Assembly (NCBI GenBank): GCA_037957365.1
Contig: JARHVA010004251.1
Coordinates: 1,225,001 to 1,289,000, forward strand
DNA: 64,000 nt
Direction of reading: 5' to 3'
From: Torreya grandis
Lineage: Eukaryota > Streptophyta > Pinopsida > Cupressales > Taxaceae
Position 1 is the first letter of the stretch, and each line of letters opens with the position of its first letter. The translations under genes and the position numbers were made by a program. The notes under the pieces were generated by a model, which ran no database searches, was not told the DNA's origin, and was given only the letters and a program-made list of their open reading frames with translations. Of the stretch, positions 47,236-61,398 are shown piece after piece.

Positions 47236-48656
47236 GAGATAGTTTTTTGCACCACCCAAGGGTTATAAAAGATCTTGCCCTATGTTAGAACAAATAGGTC
47301 TAGGGCACTGAACTAAACCCTAATTCCTATATACAAACAAAAATAATGATTTCCTCTAAATATTATGGTAGTAATTTGTATACCCAAATCCATGAGGTCC
47401 TAATTAATTCTACTTCTATGTTGAATAAGGGTTTGTAATGTCAAAGAGATAATCTTGCATTCTTAAAAAATAACCTCCTATGAATAATTTTTCAGTATAT
47501 TATGCCTTTCATAAGTTTCCCTGAAAAAACCCTTAGCAAAGGATCAAATATTTTGTAAAACACAAACCCCATTTTGCATCCATCTATTGCTTTAACGTTT
47601 TAATACTTTGCTAAGCTCCTCATAATTTAAATATTAGGGATTTATTGAAACATTCTTGAGGGAATTAATTTGGCATCCTATCAAGGACTAAAATTATGGG
47701 TATTTCATCCTATCTGAATATCAATATATCCTTCGATATTGTGACCTTTAGAGTGTATTCCTGCCCCACCCCCTTTTTTATGGATCTTGTTTAAATGTTT
47801 TTTTTATTGAAACCCTGCTTTTTACACAAATTAGGTGTACATAATGTTTCTTCGGCTTAGTGCCAAGCAATGAGGGGTATCCATTCTGCCCAATTCTCTC
47901 GGGGCATGATCCCAACCTAATCCCTTTTTTGATATCTCTTGGGATTTGTACCTTGGAGGATGGCTATGTAACACCTTTTACACCATCATCCTCACCGTTG
48001 GACTACAACCCACTTGATTTCAAGGGTTTAAATAAGTATCCATTCCTCTTTACTTGTTCCTTCTTCTTGACTATTTCATTATTAACATAGTCTAGGCATT
48101 GGAGTCCCTATCCAACTCTATTATTTTTAACCACATATTTTGACCCTTCTCCATTATGGTTTGATCCTTTTTCATTTGGATTTTCAACTCTCCTCTTGCT
48201 TATTTTTAATTTTTTTTTGGATCTTGAGCTTGAAAACCCAAGTTTTTATGGGGCTTTTTGATCCAAAGGGATTATGCAAACCTAGTTCAAATGATCTCAC
48301 CAAGTTCATTATTACAACTTGTGGTAATTGTGGATCATGTTTAATAGCTTGTTGTAATTTAGAACCACATCCAAATCAGGTCTATGTCATCTCAAGACCA
48401 TTCATCCATTTCCACAAGATGCCACACATATAATTATAAAGGCACAACACAATCTACACAAATTGGACATGACACCTTCCATGTACTTGTCAAAGCTTAT
48501 GTGGTATTCACTAATAGATTACTTAAAGTCCTACACACTTATATTGCACACTGTTATGGTGAACTCACATTGCTTAGTATTGTCAGGGGCTAAAAACATT
48601 AATGCCCATGTTCTGATCTACCCCTAGTATAAGTTAATGGGTTCCTCTTGTAGGGT

Positions 48657-48675
48657 CGAGGGGAAACACCCCTCG
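48657..48675. other. 7-bp perfect hairpin in unit A
   Basis: CGAGGGG, loop AAACA, CCCCTCG. The equivalent in unit C (near 58218) keeps most of the stem, that in unit B less. No function is evident. Confidence 0.4.
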
Positions 48676-50656
48676 GGGTTGTAGTTAAATGACCCAAGGG
48701 CTATATTTTGATTGTCATCTTTGATTCTAATTATTTTAACTATTAGAAGGTGAAGAGTCAAATATGGAAGCTCAATTGCTTTAAATTTCATGATTATTTT
48801 TTGACCCTTTATATATATATATATAGCAACCAAATGATTGAAGATAAATAACCATACATCACCCTTGAGAGTATGCTATATACAAAAGTTGCCAATCAAT
48901 AAAATTTTATATCCCAATTTTGTTATCTTCTCTATGTTGAATACTTGAATATGATTTTATATTGTTTCCACACATATATACAAATGTTAGGACCCTTAGG
49001 TTTGTCTTCCCATAAATAAATCTTGTGAGCAACATCACTTGTTTTGATGATTTTTCAATATTGATGTTGACGTCATTTGATCTATCCTGAACACCTCTCT
49101 AGCACCCTAGAATATTTCAATATATGTTAAGCCTATTAACACACTTATATTAATCTTGATGTTGATTTTTGTTTCAAATTCATCTATTAGTGCTTGGATT
49201 TATTCTTTTGTTTTCTCCTTTCCCTACTCCTTTCACTCCATTACAAACCTAAAATTTCAAATTAATCATACCTATCAATTCAAAATTTGTTGATGGCCCA
49301 ACACTTTTAGGTACATGTAAAATAATTTAGAAATGTTCTTTAAAATAAAAACAAATATCTATATAAAAACTAATAATAATTTATCATATACTAAATGAAG
49401 TATTGTTAGAAAAATATATGGCTTGTTAATTTTTTAGACGATCGACATTTATGGTCTATTGAAAATTGTCAGTGTAATATATGACCTGAAACACCGAAAA
49501 TAGGTTAAGACTGTCAATTTCCAAGCCTACTCTATTATGTTTTTTAGTCCCTTCCAAGACAAGAAGTGATGAGATCACTTTTCAATTACCCACTTCTTAT
49601 TCAACTAATAAAAAATTAAAATATATATTATTTTATTAATTATAAAATTTTACCTAAGATTTGTTATATAAATAAGAGAATATTCTATAAATGTTATTTA
49701 GACATATTATTTTATTGACATCATGAAAAATTATTAATCTTTAAATGATGCCATCTCTTTCATTACACCATATTTGACATCACATGCATTTTATCGAATA
49801 GTGTTGATATCCAACGGGTGAAATTATTAACAACATTAAATGGGTAAATAAGATGATAGGCATAACTATTTTGAATTTCCATGCCCAAAAATCCCATATT
49901 TCAAAAAAAAACCTTTGGGCCTTGGCTTAGAAGTTGGCCACCACCAGCCACCTGACCTAGATTCCACATGTTAGGGTTGCTTCTTCCAACCACATTATAG
50001 ACATTGCTAATTATCAAGTGATGTGTATGTCATTACACAAAATTTTGGGAAGTGGATAGCATTGAGTAGAAGGTGAAGCTAGTAAATAATTTGTGGAGAA
50101 TCAAATAACCCATGAGTTTATTATTTTCCTTATTTGTTTCAATGAGTTTTCAAGCAAGAGATGTGTACATAATCTCAAAGAAAGGAATATTTACCTATAT
50201 TCCTTGCATACAATGTTTATTAACTGGATGTAGTCTCAATTGTCAAATATAATTCAAGAATCCTCCATCAATGAAAATCTATGCTCTTATGTGTCACTGA
50301 TAGGCCTACCACGGATCATAGCAAAGAAGCTTGAAATCAGTCACCATTGTATTCATATATTTGAAGGACATTTTTATATTATGTGAATTTACCTCTTTGA
50401 TGTTAATTCTTAAATTAAATTTTCCTTGTAATAAAAGGCAAAAAAATATATAAAAACAACACCATATTATAAAGAGGGTCTACCAATTTCAAAGAGACTA
50501 TTGGTACACCAAATCTAGAAAATCAAAAAGATATAGATGGACTAAAGATAGACAATCAGTACAAGAAGAATATCCTCCCAAACCCATAAACAAGGTATAA
50601 GCACTTGCTCCCCTAAAAATAGTACAAAAAAAATGTCAAAGAAAAATAAATAGGGA

Positions 50657-51053
50657 TCAAGAATCCAGAGAAGTGGTTAAGTCGGCATTCATGAATTCAC
50701 TAAATGATTTGTTAAAATCCCATACAAGATCTTCTTGATTAACTCTAGTATCACACTCGATGTTATGGCAATTAAATACTAATTTGGCCAAAAAATTAGC
50801 AACCTGAATTCCTTCCCTTCTAGAGTATGGTTCCATTGAACACCCTTAAACCTTAACTGATGATGTTGATGTCTTTCTTACATTCATTCAACTGCCATTG
50901 TTGTAAATGAGATAAAGACTTTTTGTTAAAATGATCAACCAAAATTTTAGAATCATATTTTAGAATAATATTAATAGTGTGCTTTGACTTAGTTTTTAGA
51001 AGAGCTTGGCGAATATCCATAACCTTGGCATAGTTATTAGAAGCAACACCAAG
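50657..51053 (-). pseudogene. RNase H-like domain fragment, unit A
   Basis: Minus-strand frames give GVASNNYAKVMDIRQALL, YDSKILVDHFNKKS, then WNHTLEGKEIQVANFLAKL. These match the RVT_3-type RNase H found at the C-terminus of plant non-LTR retrotransposon proteins: 'NN.AE', 'ESDS..VV' and 'REGN..AD.LAK'. The N-terminus is replaced by junction sequence (LPYFRL) where the tandem copies join. A stop at 50657-50659 is shared by all three copies. Confidence 0.65.
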
Positions 51054-51690
51054 TCTAAAATAAGGTAACATCGCTAAGTTTTCTAATTGAAATTATGATG
51101 TAACTCTAGTATTTTGGTAGGCATTTGTTATGCTTCTTATATTTTGGTGTGCATGGTTGGGTTTCTATTATTTTAATTTTGTTTACAAATTATTATTTTT
51201 TAAATTTGTTTATTTATTTATATTCTTAAAAAAGAGGGAAGGATTATGTTTTTAAAAAAATTGAATGACTTGTTATTGAAACTTGAAATTTAATATCTAA
51301 TACTTGAGTTAGGATGTGGTTGATGGAAATATTTTTGGATAAAATATTATTACAAAAAATAATATTAAATACTTAATAAAATAATATAAAATAACATTTA
51401 AATTTAATTTTTTTAAATAAAAAGATTTTGTGATAGCTAATTTTTTGTGGCTTTTACGGAAAATTATTGTCTCCATATTTTCCTAAAGCTCTCAGCATGC
51501 TCATACACTGCTTTCTTTCAATTCTTACTTTAGGCTATAATTGTTTAGCTATCACTGCTTTGTTCTAGTGCTTACTTTAGGTTATAATTATTTATCTATT
51601 ATCTTTGAGCAATTCTTTGATGGATTTAGCCACATTGTATCTGTAACACTGAAAGAGTAAATATTCATAGTCTAAATTTACATGCCATAC

Positions 51691-51816
<126 letters not shown>

Positions 51817-51944
51817 TTTAGCTTATCAAAATTAGTCATAACATACATGTTAGTTTATATTTACAATTATTTGCTTTTGGTGGCTTTAGAGAGGAAAATA
51901 AACTTATTGATATTATTTGTTATTTTAAAAAAAAGGGGGCGGGG

Positions 51945-52040
51945 GGGGGTTCTAGAGTTAGTTCACTTGGTTTTAACAGCCTGTAAAGATAATTGTAGTT
52001 GTGGGTTGAATTCTAGATTTAGCCACAGTATGCAATGAGG
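51945..52040 (+). mobile_element. SINE-like tRNA-derived head, unit B
   Basis: A-box-like TAGTTCACTTGG at 51959-51970 and B-box-like GGTTGAATTCT at about 52004-52014. Same caveats as unit A. Confidence 0.35.
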
Positions 52041-52564
52041 GCTCTTTTTCATACCACCTGAGGGTTATAGGAAAGCTCACCTTATGTTATAAAAAATAGC
52101 TCTGGGCCACTGAACTAAACCCCAATTCCTATATACAAACAAAAAAAATGATTTCCTCTAAATATTATGGTGGCAATTTATATACCCAAATCCATGAGGT
52201 CCTAATTAATTCTACTGCTATGTTGAATAAGGGTGTGTAGTGTCAAAGAGATAATCTTCCATTTTTTTAAAAATAACCTCCTATGAATAATTTTTCATTA
52301 TATTATGCCTTTCGAAAGTTTTCATGAAAAAAACCCTTAGCAAAGGATCAAATATTTTGTAAAACACATAAACACCATTTTGCATCCATTTATTGCTTCA
52401 ACATTTTCATGCTTTTCTAAGCTCCTCTTAATTTAAATATTAGGGCTTATTGAAAAATTCTTGAGGGACTTCATCTAGCATCCTATCAGGGACTGAAATT
52501 ATGGTTATTTCATCCTATCTGAATATCACTATATCCTTCAATATTATGACCTTTAGAGTGTATT

Positions 52565-52605
52565 CCCCCCTCCCCCCCCCCCCCCCCCCCCCCACACACA
52601 CACAC
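52565..52605. repeat. C homopolymer and (CA)n, unit B
   Basis: A near-pure C run of ~29 bases, broken by one T, then CACACA. Units A and C have only short C clusters here. Length may be affected by sequencing error. Confidence 0.85.
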
Positions 52606-55466
52606 CCTTTTATGGATCTTGTTTCAAGGTTTTTTCAAATTAAAACCCTGATTTTTACATAAATTAAGAGTACAAATTTTTTCTTTGGCTTAGTACCAAG
52701 GACTGAGGGGTATCCATTCTTCCCAATTCGCCCAGGGCATGATCTTGACCTCATCCCTTTTTGATATTTCTTGGGATTTATACCTTGGTGGATGGTTAGG
52801 CAACACCTTTTACACCATCATCCTCACCATTTGACTACAACCCACCTAATTTCAAGGGTTTGAATAAGTATCCATTCCTCATTACTTGTTCCTTCTTCTT
52901 GATTATTTCATTTTTAACATAGTCTAGGCATTGGAGTCCCTATATAACTCTATTATTTTTAACCACATCAATTGACCCTTCTCCATTATGCTTTGACCCA
53001 TTTTCATTTGGTTTTTCAACTCTAACCCAATTTTTTCTAGGGCTTTTTGATCCAAATGGAATATCCAAACCTAGTTCAAATGATCTCACCAAGCCCATTC
53101 TTACAACTTGTGGTAATTGTGGATCATGTTTAATAGTTTGTTGTAATTTATAACCACATCCAAATCAGGTATGTGTCATCTCAAGATCATTGATCCATTT
53201 CCACAAGATGTCACACATAGAATTATAAAGGCACAACATAATCTACACAAATTGGACATGAAGCCTTCCATTCACTTGTCAAAGCTTATGCGGTATTCAC
53301 TAATGGATTACTTAAGGTCCTACACACATATGGCACACTGTTATGGTGAACTCACATTGCTTATTATTGTATGGTGATAAAAACATTAATGCCCATGTTT
53401 TGATCTGCCCTGAGTATAAGTTAATGGGTTCCTCTTTTAGGGTCAAGGGGAAACACCCCTAGATGTTGTGGTAAAATAACCCAAGGGCTATATTTTGATG
53501 GTCGTCTTTGATTCTAATTAGTTTAACTATTAGAAGGTGAAGAGTCACATATGGAAGCTCAACTTTTTCAAATTCCATAATTATTTTTTGACCCTTTATA
53601 TATATATATATATATATCAACAAAATGGTTAAAGATAAACAACCATACATCACCCATGAGAGTATGATATATACAAAACTCGCCAATCAATAAAATTTTA
53701 TATCCCAATTATCTTATCTATTTAGAATACTAGAATATGATTTTATATTGTTTCCTCACATACATACATATGTTAGGACCCTTAGGGTTGTCTTCCCCTA
53801 AAGAACTCTTGTGAGCCACATCATTTATTTTTATGATTAATCCCTATTCATGTAAATGTCATTTGATTCCTATATCTTGAACACCTCTCTAGCATCCTAG
53901 AATATTTCAATATATGTTAAGCCTATTAACACACTTATATTAATCTAGATGTTGATTTTTGTTTCAAATTCATTTATTAGTGCTTGGATTTAATCTTTTG
54001 TTTTCTCCTTTCCCTGCTCCTTGAATTTAATACCCAAATATGTTCCTTTCACTCCATTACAGACCTAAAATTTCAAATTAATCATACCTATCCATTCAAA
54101 ATTTGTTGATATCCCAACACTTTTAGGTACACGTAAAATAATTTAGAATTTTTTTAAAAAATAGAAACAAATATCTATATAAAAACTAATAATAATTTAT
54201 CATATACTAAATGAAGTATTGTTAGAAAAATATATGGCTTATTAATTTTTTAGATGATCGACATTTACGGTCTATTGAAAATTTTTAGTGTAATATAAGA
54301 CCCAAAACACTGAAAATAGGTTAAGACTATCAATTCCAAGCCTATTCTATTATGTTTTTTAGTCCCTGCCAAAACAAGAATTGATGGGTTCACTTTTTAA
54401 TTACCCACTTCTTATTCAACCAATAAAAATAAAAATATATATTATTTTATTAATTATAAAATTTTACCTAATATTTTTTATATAAATAATAGAATATTAT
54501 ATAAATGTTATTTAGACAGATTCTTTTATTAACATCATGAACAATTATTAATCTTTAAATGATGCCATGTCTTTCATTACACCATATTTGACATCACATG
54601 CATTTTCTCGAATAGTGTTGATATCCAATTGGTGAAATTATTAACAACATTAAATAGGTAAATAAGATGACAGGCACAACTATTTTGAATTTCCATGCCC
54701 AAAAATCTCATATTTTGAAAAAAAACCTTTGGTCCATGGCTTGGAAGCTGGTTGCCACCAGGTCTAGATTCCACATGTTGGGGTTGTTTCTTCTAGCCAC
54801 ATTATAGACATTGTTAAAGATCAAGTGATGTGTATGTCATTACACACAATTTTGGGAAGTGGACAACATTTAGTAGAAGGTGAAGCTAGTAAATAATTTG
54901 TGGAGAATCAAATAACCCATGAGTTTATTATTTTCCTTGTTTGTTTCAATGAGTTTTCAAGCGAGAGATATGTACATAATCTCAAAGAAAGGCATATATA
55001 CCTATATTCCTTGCATACAATTTTTTTATAAACTGGATGGAGTCTTAATTGTCAAATATAATTGAAGAATCCTCCATCAATGAAAATCTATGCTCTGACG
55101 TGTCACTGATAGGCCTACCATGAATCATAGCAAAGAAGCTTGAAATCGGTCACCATTGTATTCATATATTTGAAGGACATGTTTCTATTATGTGAAGTTA
55201 CTTCTTTGATGTTAATTCTTAAATTAAATTCTCTTTGTAATAAAAAGGCAAAAAAAACAAAAAAAATAACACCATATTATAAAGAGGGTTTGCCAATGTC
55301 AAAGAGACTATTGGTACACCAAATCTATAAAATCAAAAAGATATAAATGGACTGAAGATAGACAATCAATAAAAAAATAAGATCCTCTCAAACCCATAAA
55401 CAAGGTATAAACACTTTTTCCCCTACAATAGTACAAAAATAAATGTCAAAGAAAAATAAATAGGGA

Positions 55467-55865
55467 TCAAGAATCTAGAGAAGCAGTTAAATCAACATTC
55501 ACGAATTCACTAAATGCTTTGTTAAAATCCCAAACAAGACCTTCTTGATTAACTCTAGTATCACGCTTGATGTTATGGAAATTAAATGCTAATTTGGCCA
55601 AAAAATTAGCAACCTTATTTCCTTCCCTTCTAGAGTATGGTTCTATTAAATTCCCTTAAAATCTTAAATGATGATGTTGATGTCTTTCTTACATCCATTC
55701 AGCAGTCACTGTTGTAAATGAGAGAAATAATTTTTGTTAAAATAATCAACCCAAATATTAGAATCAGATTTTAGAATAATATTAATAAGGTGCTTTAACT
55801 TAGTTGTTAGAAGAGCTTGGCAAATATCCATAAGCTTGGCATAGTTATTAGAAGCAACACCAAGA
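55467..55865 (-). pseudogene. RNase H-like domain fragment, unit B
   Basis: Minus strand MLPYFSLGVASNNYAKLMD and SDSNIWVDYFNKN, then the 'ANFLAKL' segment near 55600. Junction and final stop are the same as in unit A, with further frame breaks. Confidence 0.62.
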
Positions 55866-56515
55866 CTAAAATAAGGTAGCATCCCTAAGTTTTTCAAATG
55901 AAATTTTGATGTAACTCTAGTATTTTGGTAGGCATTTGTTATGGTTCTTATATTTTGGTGTGCATGGTTGGGTTTCTATTATTTTAATTTTGTTTTGTTT
56001 ACAAATTATTATTTTTTAAATTTATTTATTTATTTATATTCTTAAACAAGAGGGAAGGATTATGTTTTTTTTTAATTGAATGAATTATTATTGAAATTTG
56101 AAATTTAATATTTAATACTTGACTTAAGATGTGGTTGATGGAAATATTTTTGGATAAAATGTTATTACAAAAAAATATTATTAAATACTCAATAAAATAA
56201 TATAAAATAACTTTTAAATTTAATTCTTTGCAATAAAAAGATTTTGAGATAGCTAATTTTTTGTGGCTTTTATGGCAAGTTATTGTCTCCATATTTTCTT
56301 AAAGCTCATAGCATGCTCATACACTGCTTTATTTCAATTCTTACTTTAGGCTATAATTGTTTAGCTATCACTATTTGCTTCTAGTGCTTACTTTAGGTTA
56401 TAATTGTTTATCTATCATCCTTGAGCAATTCTTTGATGGGCATAGTCACATTATATCTGTAACATTGAAAGGGTAAATATTCATAGTTTAAATTTACATG
56501 TGATACCTCATTTGT

Positions 56516-56517
<2 letters not shown>

Positions 56518-56610
<93 letters not shown>

Positions 56611-56620
56611 GAGAGAGAGG
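56518..56620. repeat. (CA)n(GA)n compound microsatellite, unit C
   Basis: About 44 AC units followed by about 7 GA and a G run. Confidence 0.95.
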
Positions 56621-56750
56621 GGGGTTTAACTTATCAAAATTAGTCATAACACACATGATAGTATATATCTGTAATTCTTTGCTTTTAGTGGCATTAGATA
56701 GGTAAATAAACTTATTGATATTATTTGTTATTTTTCAAAAAAATTTAAGG

Positions 56751-56845
56751 TTTCTAGAGTTAGTTCACTTGGTTTTAGTAGCCTGTAAAAGTAGTTCTGG
56801 TTGTGGGTTGAATTCTAGATTTAGCTATAGTATGCAATGAGGGAT
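56751..56845 (+). mobile_element. SINE-like tRNA-derived head, unit C
   Basis: Best-preserved copy: A-box-like TAGTTCACTTGG at 56761-56772 and B-box-like GGGTTGAATTCTA at 56804-56816, about 31 bases apart. The text between, AGCCTGTAAAAGTAGTT, suits a tRNA-related body. Confidence 0.38.
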
Positions 56846-59800
56846 CTTTTTTGCACTGCCCAAGGGTTATAAGAGAGCTTGCCCTATGTTAGAACAAATA
56901 ACTTTGAGCCACTGAACTAAACCCCAATTCCTATATACAAAAAAAAATGATTTCCTCTAAATACTATGGTAACAATTTGTATACCCAGATCCACAAGGTC
57001 CTAATTGATTCTACTGCTATGTTGAATAAGGGTGTGTAATGTCAAAGAGATAATCTTTCATTATATTATGCCTTTCGAAAGTTTCCATGAAAAAAACCAT
57101 TAGCAAAGGATCAAATATTTTGTAAAACACATAAATGCCTTTTTGCATCCATCTATTGCTTCAATTTTTTCATACTTTTATAAGCTTCTCTTAATTTAAA
57201 TATTAGGGCTTTATTGAAAAATTCTTGAGGGACTTCACCTAGCATCTTATCAAGGTCTAAAATTATGGGTATTTCATCCTATTTGAATATCAATATATCC
57301 TTCGATATTGTGACATTTAGAGTGTATTCCCCCCACCCCCTTTTATGGATCTTGTTTCAAGGTTTCTTTAAATTAAAACCCTAATTTTTGTATAGATTAG
57401 GTGTACATAATGTTTCTTTGGCTTAGTGCCGAGGATTGAAAAGTATCCATTCTTCCCAATTCGCCCAGGGCATGATCCCAGTCTCATCTTTTTTTTGATA
57501 TCTCTTGGGATTTGTACCTTGGTGGATGGCTAGGCAGCACCTTTTACACCATCATCCTCACCATTGGACTACAACCTACTTGATTTCAAGGGTTTGAATA
57601 AGTGTCCATTTATCTTTACTTGTTCCTTCTTCTTGACTATTTCATTTTAAAAATAATCTAGGCGTTAGAGTCCCTATCCAACTCTATTATTTTTAACCAC
57701 ATCTTTTGACCCTTCTCCATTATGATTTGACCCTTTTTCATTTGGTTTTTCAGCTCTCCTCTTGCTTATTTTTATTTTTTTATGGCTACTTGAGCTTGAA
57801 AACCCAAGTTTTTGTAGGGCTTTTTGATCCAAAGGGAATCTCCATACCTAGTTCAAATGATCTCACCAAGCCCATTCTTACTTGTGGTAATTGTGGACCA
57901 TGTTTAATAGTTTTTTGTAATTTAGAACCACATCCAAATCAGGTCTGTGTCATCTCAAAATCATTAATCCATTTCCAAAAGATGCCACACATACAATTAT
58001 AAAGGCACAACATAATCTACACAAATTGGACATGATGCCTTCCTTGCACTTGAAAAAGCTTGTGTTATTCACTAATAGATTACTTAAGGTCCGACACACT
58101 TAAATGACACATTGTTATGGTGAACTCACATTGCTTAGTATTATCTGGTGCTAAAAACATTAATGCCCATGTTCTGATCTGCCCTGAGTATAAGTTAATG
58201 GGTTCCTCTTGTAGGTTCAAGGGGAAATACCCCTCGATGTTCTGGTTAAATGACCCAAGGGTTATATTCAATAAAATTTTATATCCCAATTTTATTATCT
58301 TATCTATTTTGAATACTTGAATACGATTTTATGTTGTTTCCACACATACATATGAATGTTAGGACCCTTAGGGTTATCTTTCCCTAAATAACTCTTGTGA
58401 GCCACATCACTTCTTTTGATGATTCCTTCCTATCCATGTTGATGTCATTTGATTCCTTTATCTTGAACACCTTTCTAGCACCCTAGAATATTTTAATATA
58501 TGTTAAACCTGTTAACACACTTATATTAATCTCAATATCGAATTTTGTTTCAAATTCATTTATTAGTGTCTAGATTTATTCTTTTGTTTTCTCCTTTCCC
58601 TGCACCTTGGATTTACTACCCAAATCTGCTTCTTTCACTCCATTACAGATCTAAAATTTCAAATTAATCATACCTATTAATTCAAAATTTGTTGATGGCC
58701 CAACATTTTTAGGTAGATCTAAAATAACTTAGAAATGTTGTTTAAAATTGAAACAAATATCGATATAAAAATTAATAATAATTTATCATATATTAAATGA
58801 AGGATTGTTAGAAAAATATATGGCTTATTAATTTTTTAGACGGTTGATATTTATCGTCTATTGAAAAATTTTAGTGTAATATATGACCTGAAATATCGAA
58901 AATAGGTTAAGACTATCGATTTCCAACACTACTCTATTACGTTTTTTATTCCATGCCAAGACAAGAACTAATGGATTCACTTTTTAATTACCCACTTCTT
59001 ATTCAACCAATAAAAATTAAAATATATATTATTTTATTAATTATAAAATTTTATCTAAGATTTGTTATATAAATAATAGAATATTCTATAAATATTATTT
59101 AGACATATTCTTTTATTGACGCCATGAACAATTATTAATCTTTAAATGATGCCATATCATTCATTGCACCATATTTGACATCACATGCATTTTCTCAAAT
59201 AGTGTTGATATCCAGTAGTGAAATTATTAAAAACATTAAATGCGTAAATAAGATGATGGGTATAATTATTCTGAATTTCCATGCCCAAAAAACACATATT
59301 TTTAAAAACAACCTTTGGTCCTTGGCTTGGAAGCTAGCCGCCACCAGCCACCTGGTCCAAATTCCACATGTTAGGGTTGCTTCTTCCGGCGACATTGTAG
59401 ACATTGGTAATTCTCAAGTGATGTGTCTATCATTACACATAATTTTGTGAAGTCAACAACGTTGAGTAGAAGGTGAAACTAGTACATAATTTGTGGAGAA
59501 TCAAATATCCCATGAGTTTATTATTTTCCTTGTTGTAATGAGTTTTCAAGTAAGAGATATGTACATAATCTCAAAGAAAGACATATATACCTATATTCCT
59601 TGTATACAACTTTTTTTTAACTAGATGGAGTCTCAATTGTCAAATATAATTCAAGAATCCTCCATCAATGAAAATTTATGCTTTGACGTGTCACTGATAG
59701 GCCTACCACGAATATTAGCAAAGAAGCTTGAAATTGGCCACCATTGTATTCATATATTTGAAGGACATTTTTCTATTATGTGAAGTTACCTCTTTGATGT

Positions 59801-60055
59801 TAATTCTTAAATTAAATTCTCCTTGTAATAAAAAGGCAAACAAATATATAAAAATAATACCATATTATAAAGAGGGTCTGCCAATTTCAAAGAGACACAT
59901 GGTACACCAAATCTAGAAAATCAAAAAGACATAGATGGACTGAAGATAGACAATCAGTACAAGAGGAAGATCCTCCCAAACCCATAAACAAGGTATAAGC
60001 ACTTGCTCCCCTACAAATAGTACATAAAGAAATGTCAAAGAAAAACAAATAGGGA

Positions 60056-60556
60056 TCAAGAATCCATAGAAGCGGTGAAATTGGTATTCACGAATTCACT
60101 AAATGCTTTGTTCAAATCCCGAACAAGACCTTCTTGATTAACTCTAGTATTGTGCTCGATTTTATGGCAATTAAATGCTAATTTGGCCAAAACATTTTGC
60201 AATCTAATTTCCTTCCCTTCTAGAGTATGGTTCCATTGAACACCCTTAAAACCTTGAATGATGATGTTGATGTCTTTCTTACATTCATTCCGTTACCACT
60301 GCTGTAAATAAGAGAAAAACTTTTTGTTAAAATGATCAACCAAAATTTTAGAATCAGATTCCACAATAATATTAATAAGGTGCTTTGACTTAGTTATTAG
60401 AAGAGTTTGGCAAATATTTATAGCCTTGGCATAGTTATTAGAAGCAATACCAAGATTAGCAACAAACCAAAACTTAACTTTGCCATGATGATCATGACAA
60501 ACACCTCCCATACCAACATTTCTTAAATAGTCTTTTGAAACTCCATCAACATTAAT
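60056..60556 (-). pseudogene. RNase H-like domain, most complete copy (unit C)
   Basis: Reading left from 60556 on the minus strand: NVDGVSKDYLRNVGMGGV, HDHHGKVKFWF, LGIASNNYAKAIN, NIIVESDSKILVDHFNKK, WNHTLEGKEI and LAKLAFN. This is the order of the RVT_3 RNase H family. First (NVDG) and later (ESDS) acidic positions are kept; the Glu of 'NN.AE' is Lys, and 'VAD.LAK' has lost its Asp. RT upstream is not visible in 60557-61300. Family: plant LINE-type polyprotein C-terminus, inferred. Confidence 0.68.
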
Positions 60557-61390
60557 TTATATTGAAATTTCCTTGTAACTAGATAGGAATCTTCATTATC
60601 AATAAAACATTTATATTGAAATTTCATTTGTTGATGTTGACATATTATATCCAATTTTACCCATAGATTCTCTAATCTAACCAATGGATTGTGGAAATAT
60701 TATCTCACTAATTGACATTTGTATAACTTTTCTTGTATGTTTAGAGATAGTTCATTAGCATTTTCTCAAATCTTTGTGATGTCAAATACGATATAATGAA
60801 TGACATTATTTAAAAGTTCATTAGCATTTTTTCAAATAATATTGTAACCAATAACTAAGATACAAAATATCATAATGTCCTTTAAATTAAATAGATCACA
60901 ACTCGTGAAACAATATATAATTTACCATTTTATTATTAATTTTTTAATATTAATATATCATATTTAAATACTTCTAAAATTATTTAAAATCATTATCAAC
61001 TTAAAAATAATTATTATTAAAATCAACTCAAATTTATTTTTAATATCATTATCAACTTAAAAATAATTATTATTAGAATTAACTCAAATTTATTTTTAAT
61101 ATTAAATCATATAAATTTTTAATAATATAAAATTTTAAAACTTATCAAAATATATTATCTTAAATAAATTATTTCTAATTAAAATCCTCTACATACATAT
61201 ATATGATTTGTTTTCTCTAATTAAGAGCCATTTTTCAATTATTTCTCGTTCAAATAGAGGTTCAAATTTTCGCCACAATTCGAATTTTTGGAAAATTGTT
61301 GGTAAAATTCTTTATCATCGTTCACATCATCCGAAATCTATCATCAGAAAAAATGGCTAGAATGTAAATATCACCCGTTATCGATCATCA
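60557..61390. other. AT-rich spacer with a 56-bp tandem duplication
   Basis: A unit starting ATCATTATCAACTTAAAAAT is present at 60989-61044 and again at 61045-61100. The rest is AT-rich with no coding signal, and forms the upstream region of the gene at 61712. Confidence 0.7.
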
Positions 61391-61398
61391 TATAAAAG
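61391..61398 (+). promoter_or_regulatory. candidate TATA box of the 61712 gene
   Basis: TATAAAAG, a near-ideal plant TATA box, ~320 bases before the preferred start codon. A start site ~30 bases downstream would give a leader of about 290 bases. That leader would contain a tiny upstream frame (ATG GTG TAG at 61566-61574), which could dampen translation. No intron is needed to explain the layout. Confidence 0.5.

Larger units (their letters stand above)
46384..51055. repeat. tandem unit A (4.67 kb) of a three-copy array
   Basis: First of three head-to-tail copies. Anchors: CTCTAGTATTTTGGTA at 46431, 51104 and 55915; TTGGCATAGTTATTAGAAGC at 51025, 55836 and 60426. Order inside: A/T-rich start, (TA)n at 47003-47037, SINE-like head at 47143, a conserved block around 47860-48670, a short (TA)n at 48810-48825, more AT-rich DNA, and an RNase H remnant on the minus strand at 50657-51053. 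Open frames at 47860 and 48140 are not preserved in all three copies, so they are unlikely to be genes. Confidence 0.85.
55868..60455. repeat. tandem unit C (4.59 kb), probably nearest the parental copy
   Basis: Third copy. It lacks roughly 220 bp present in A and B (between about 58268 and 58270), which accounts for its shorter length. At its right end, homology to the A/B junction stops, but the RNase H reading continues to 60556. So unit C still carries the sequence the array was copied from. Microsatellite (CA)n(GA)n at 56518-56620. Confidence 0.82.

Noticed and set aside
56408..56656. Frame with a long Cys-Val repeat
   Set aside because: Translation of the (CA)n microsatellite in unit C.
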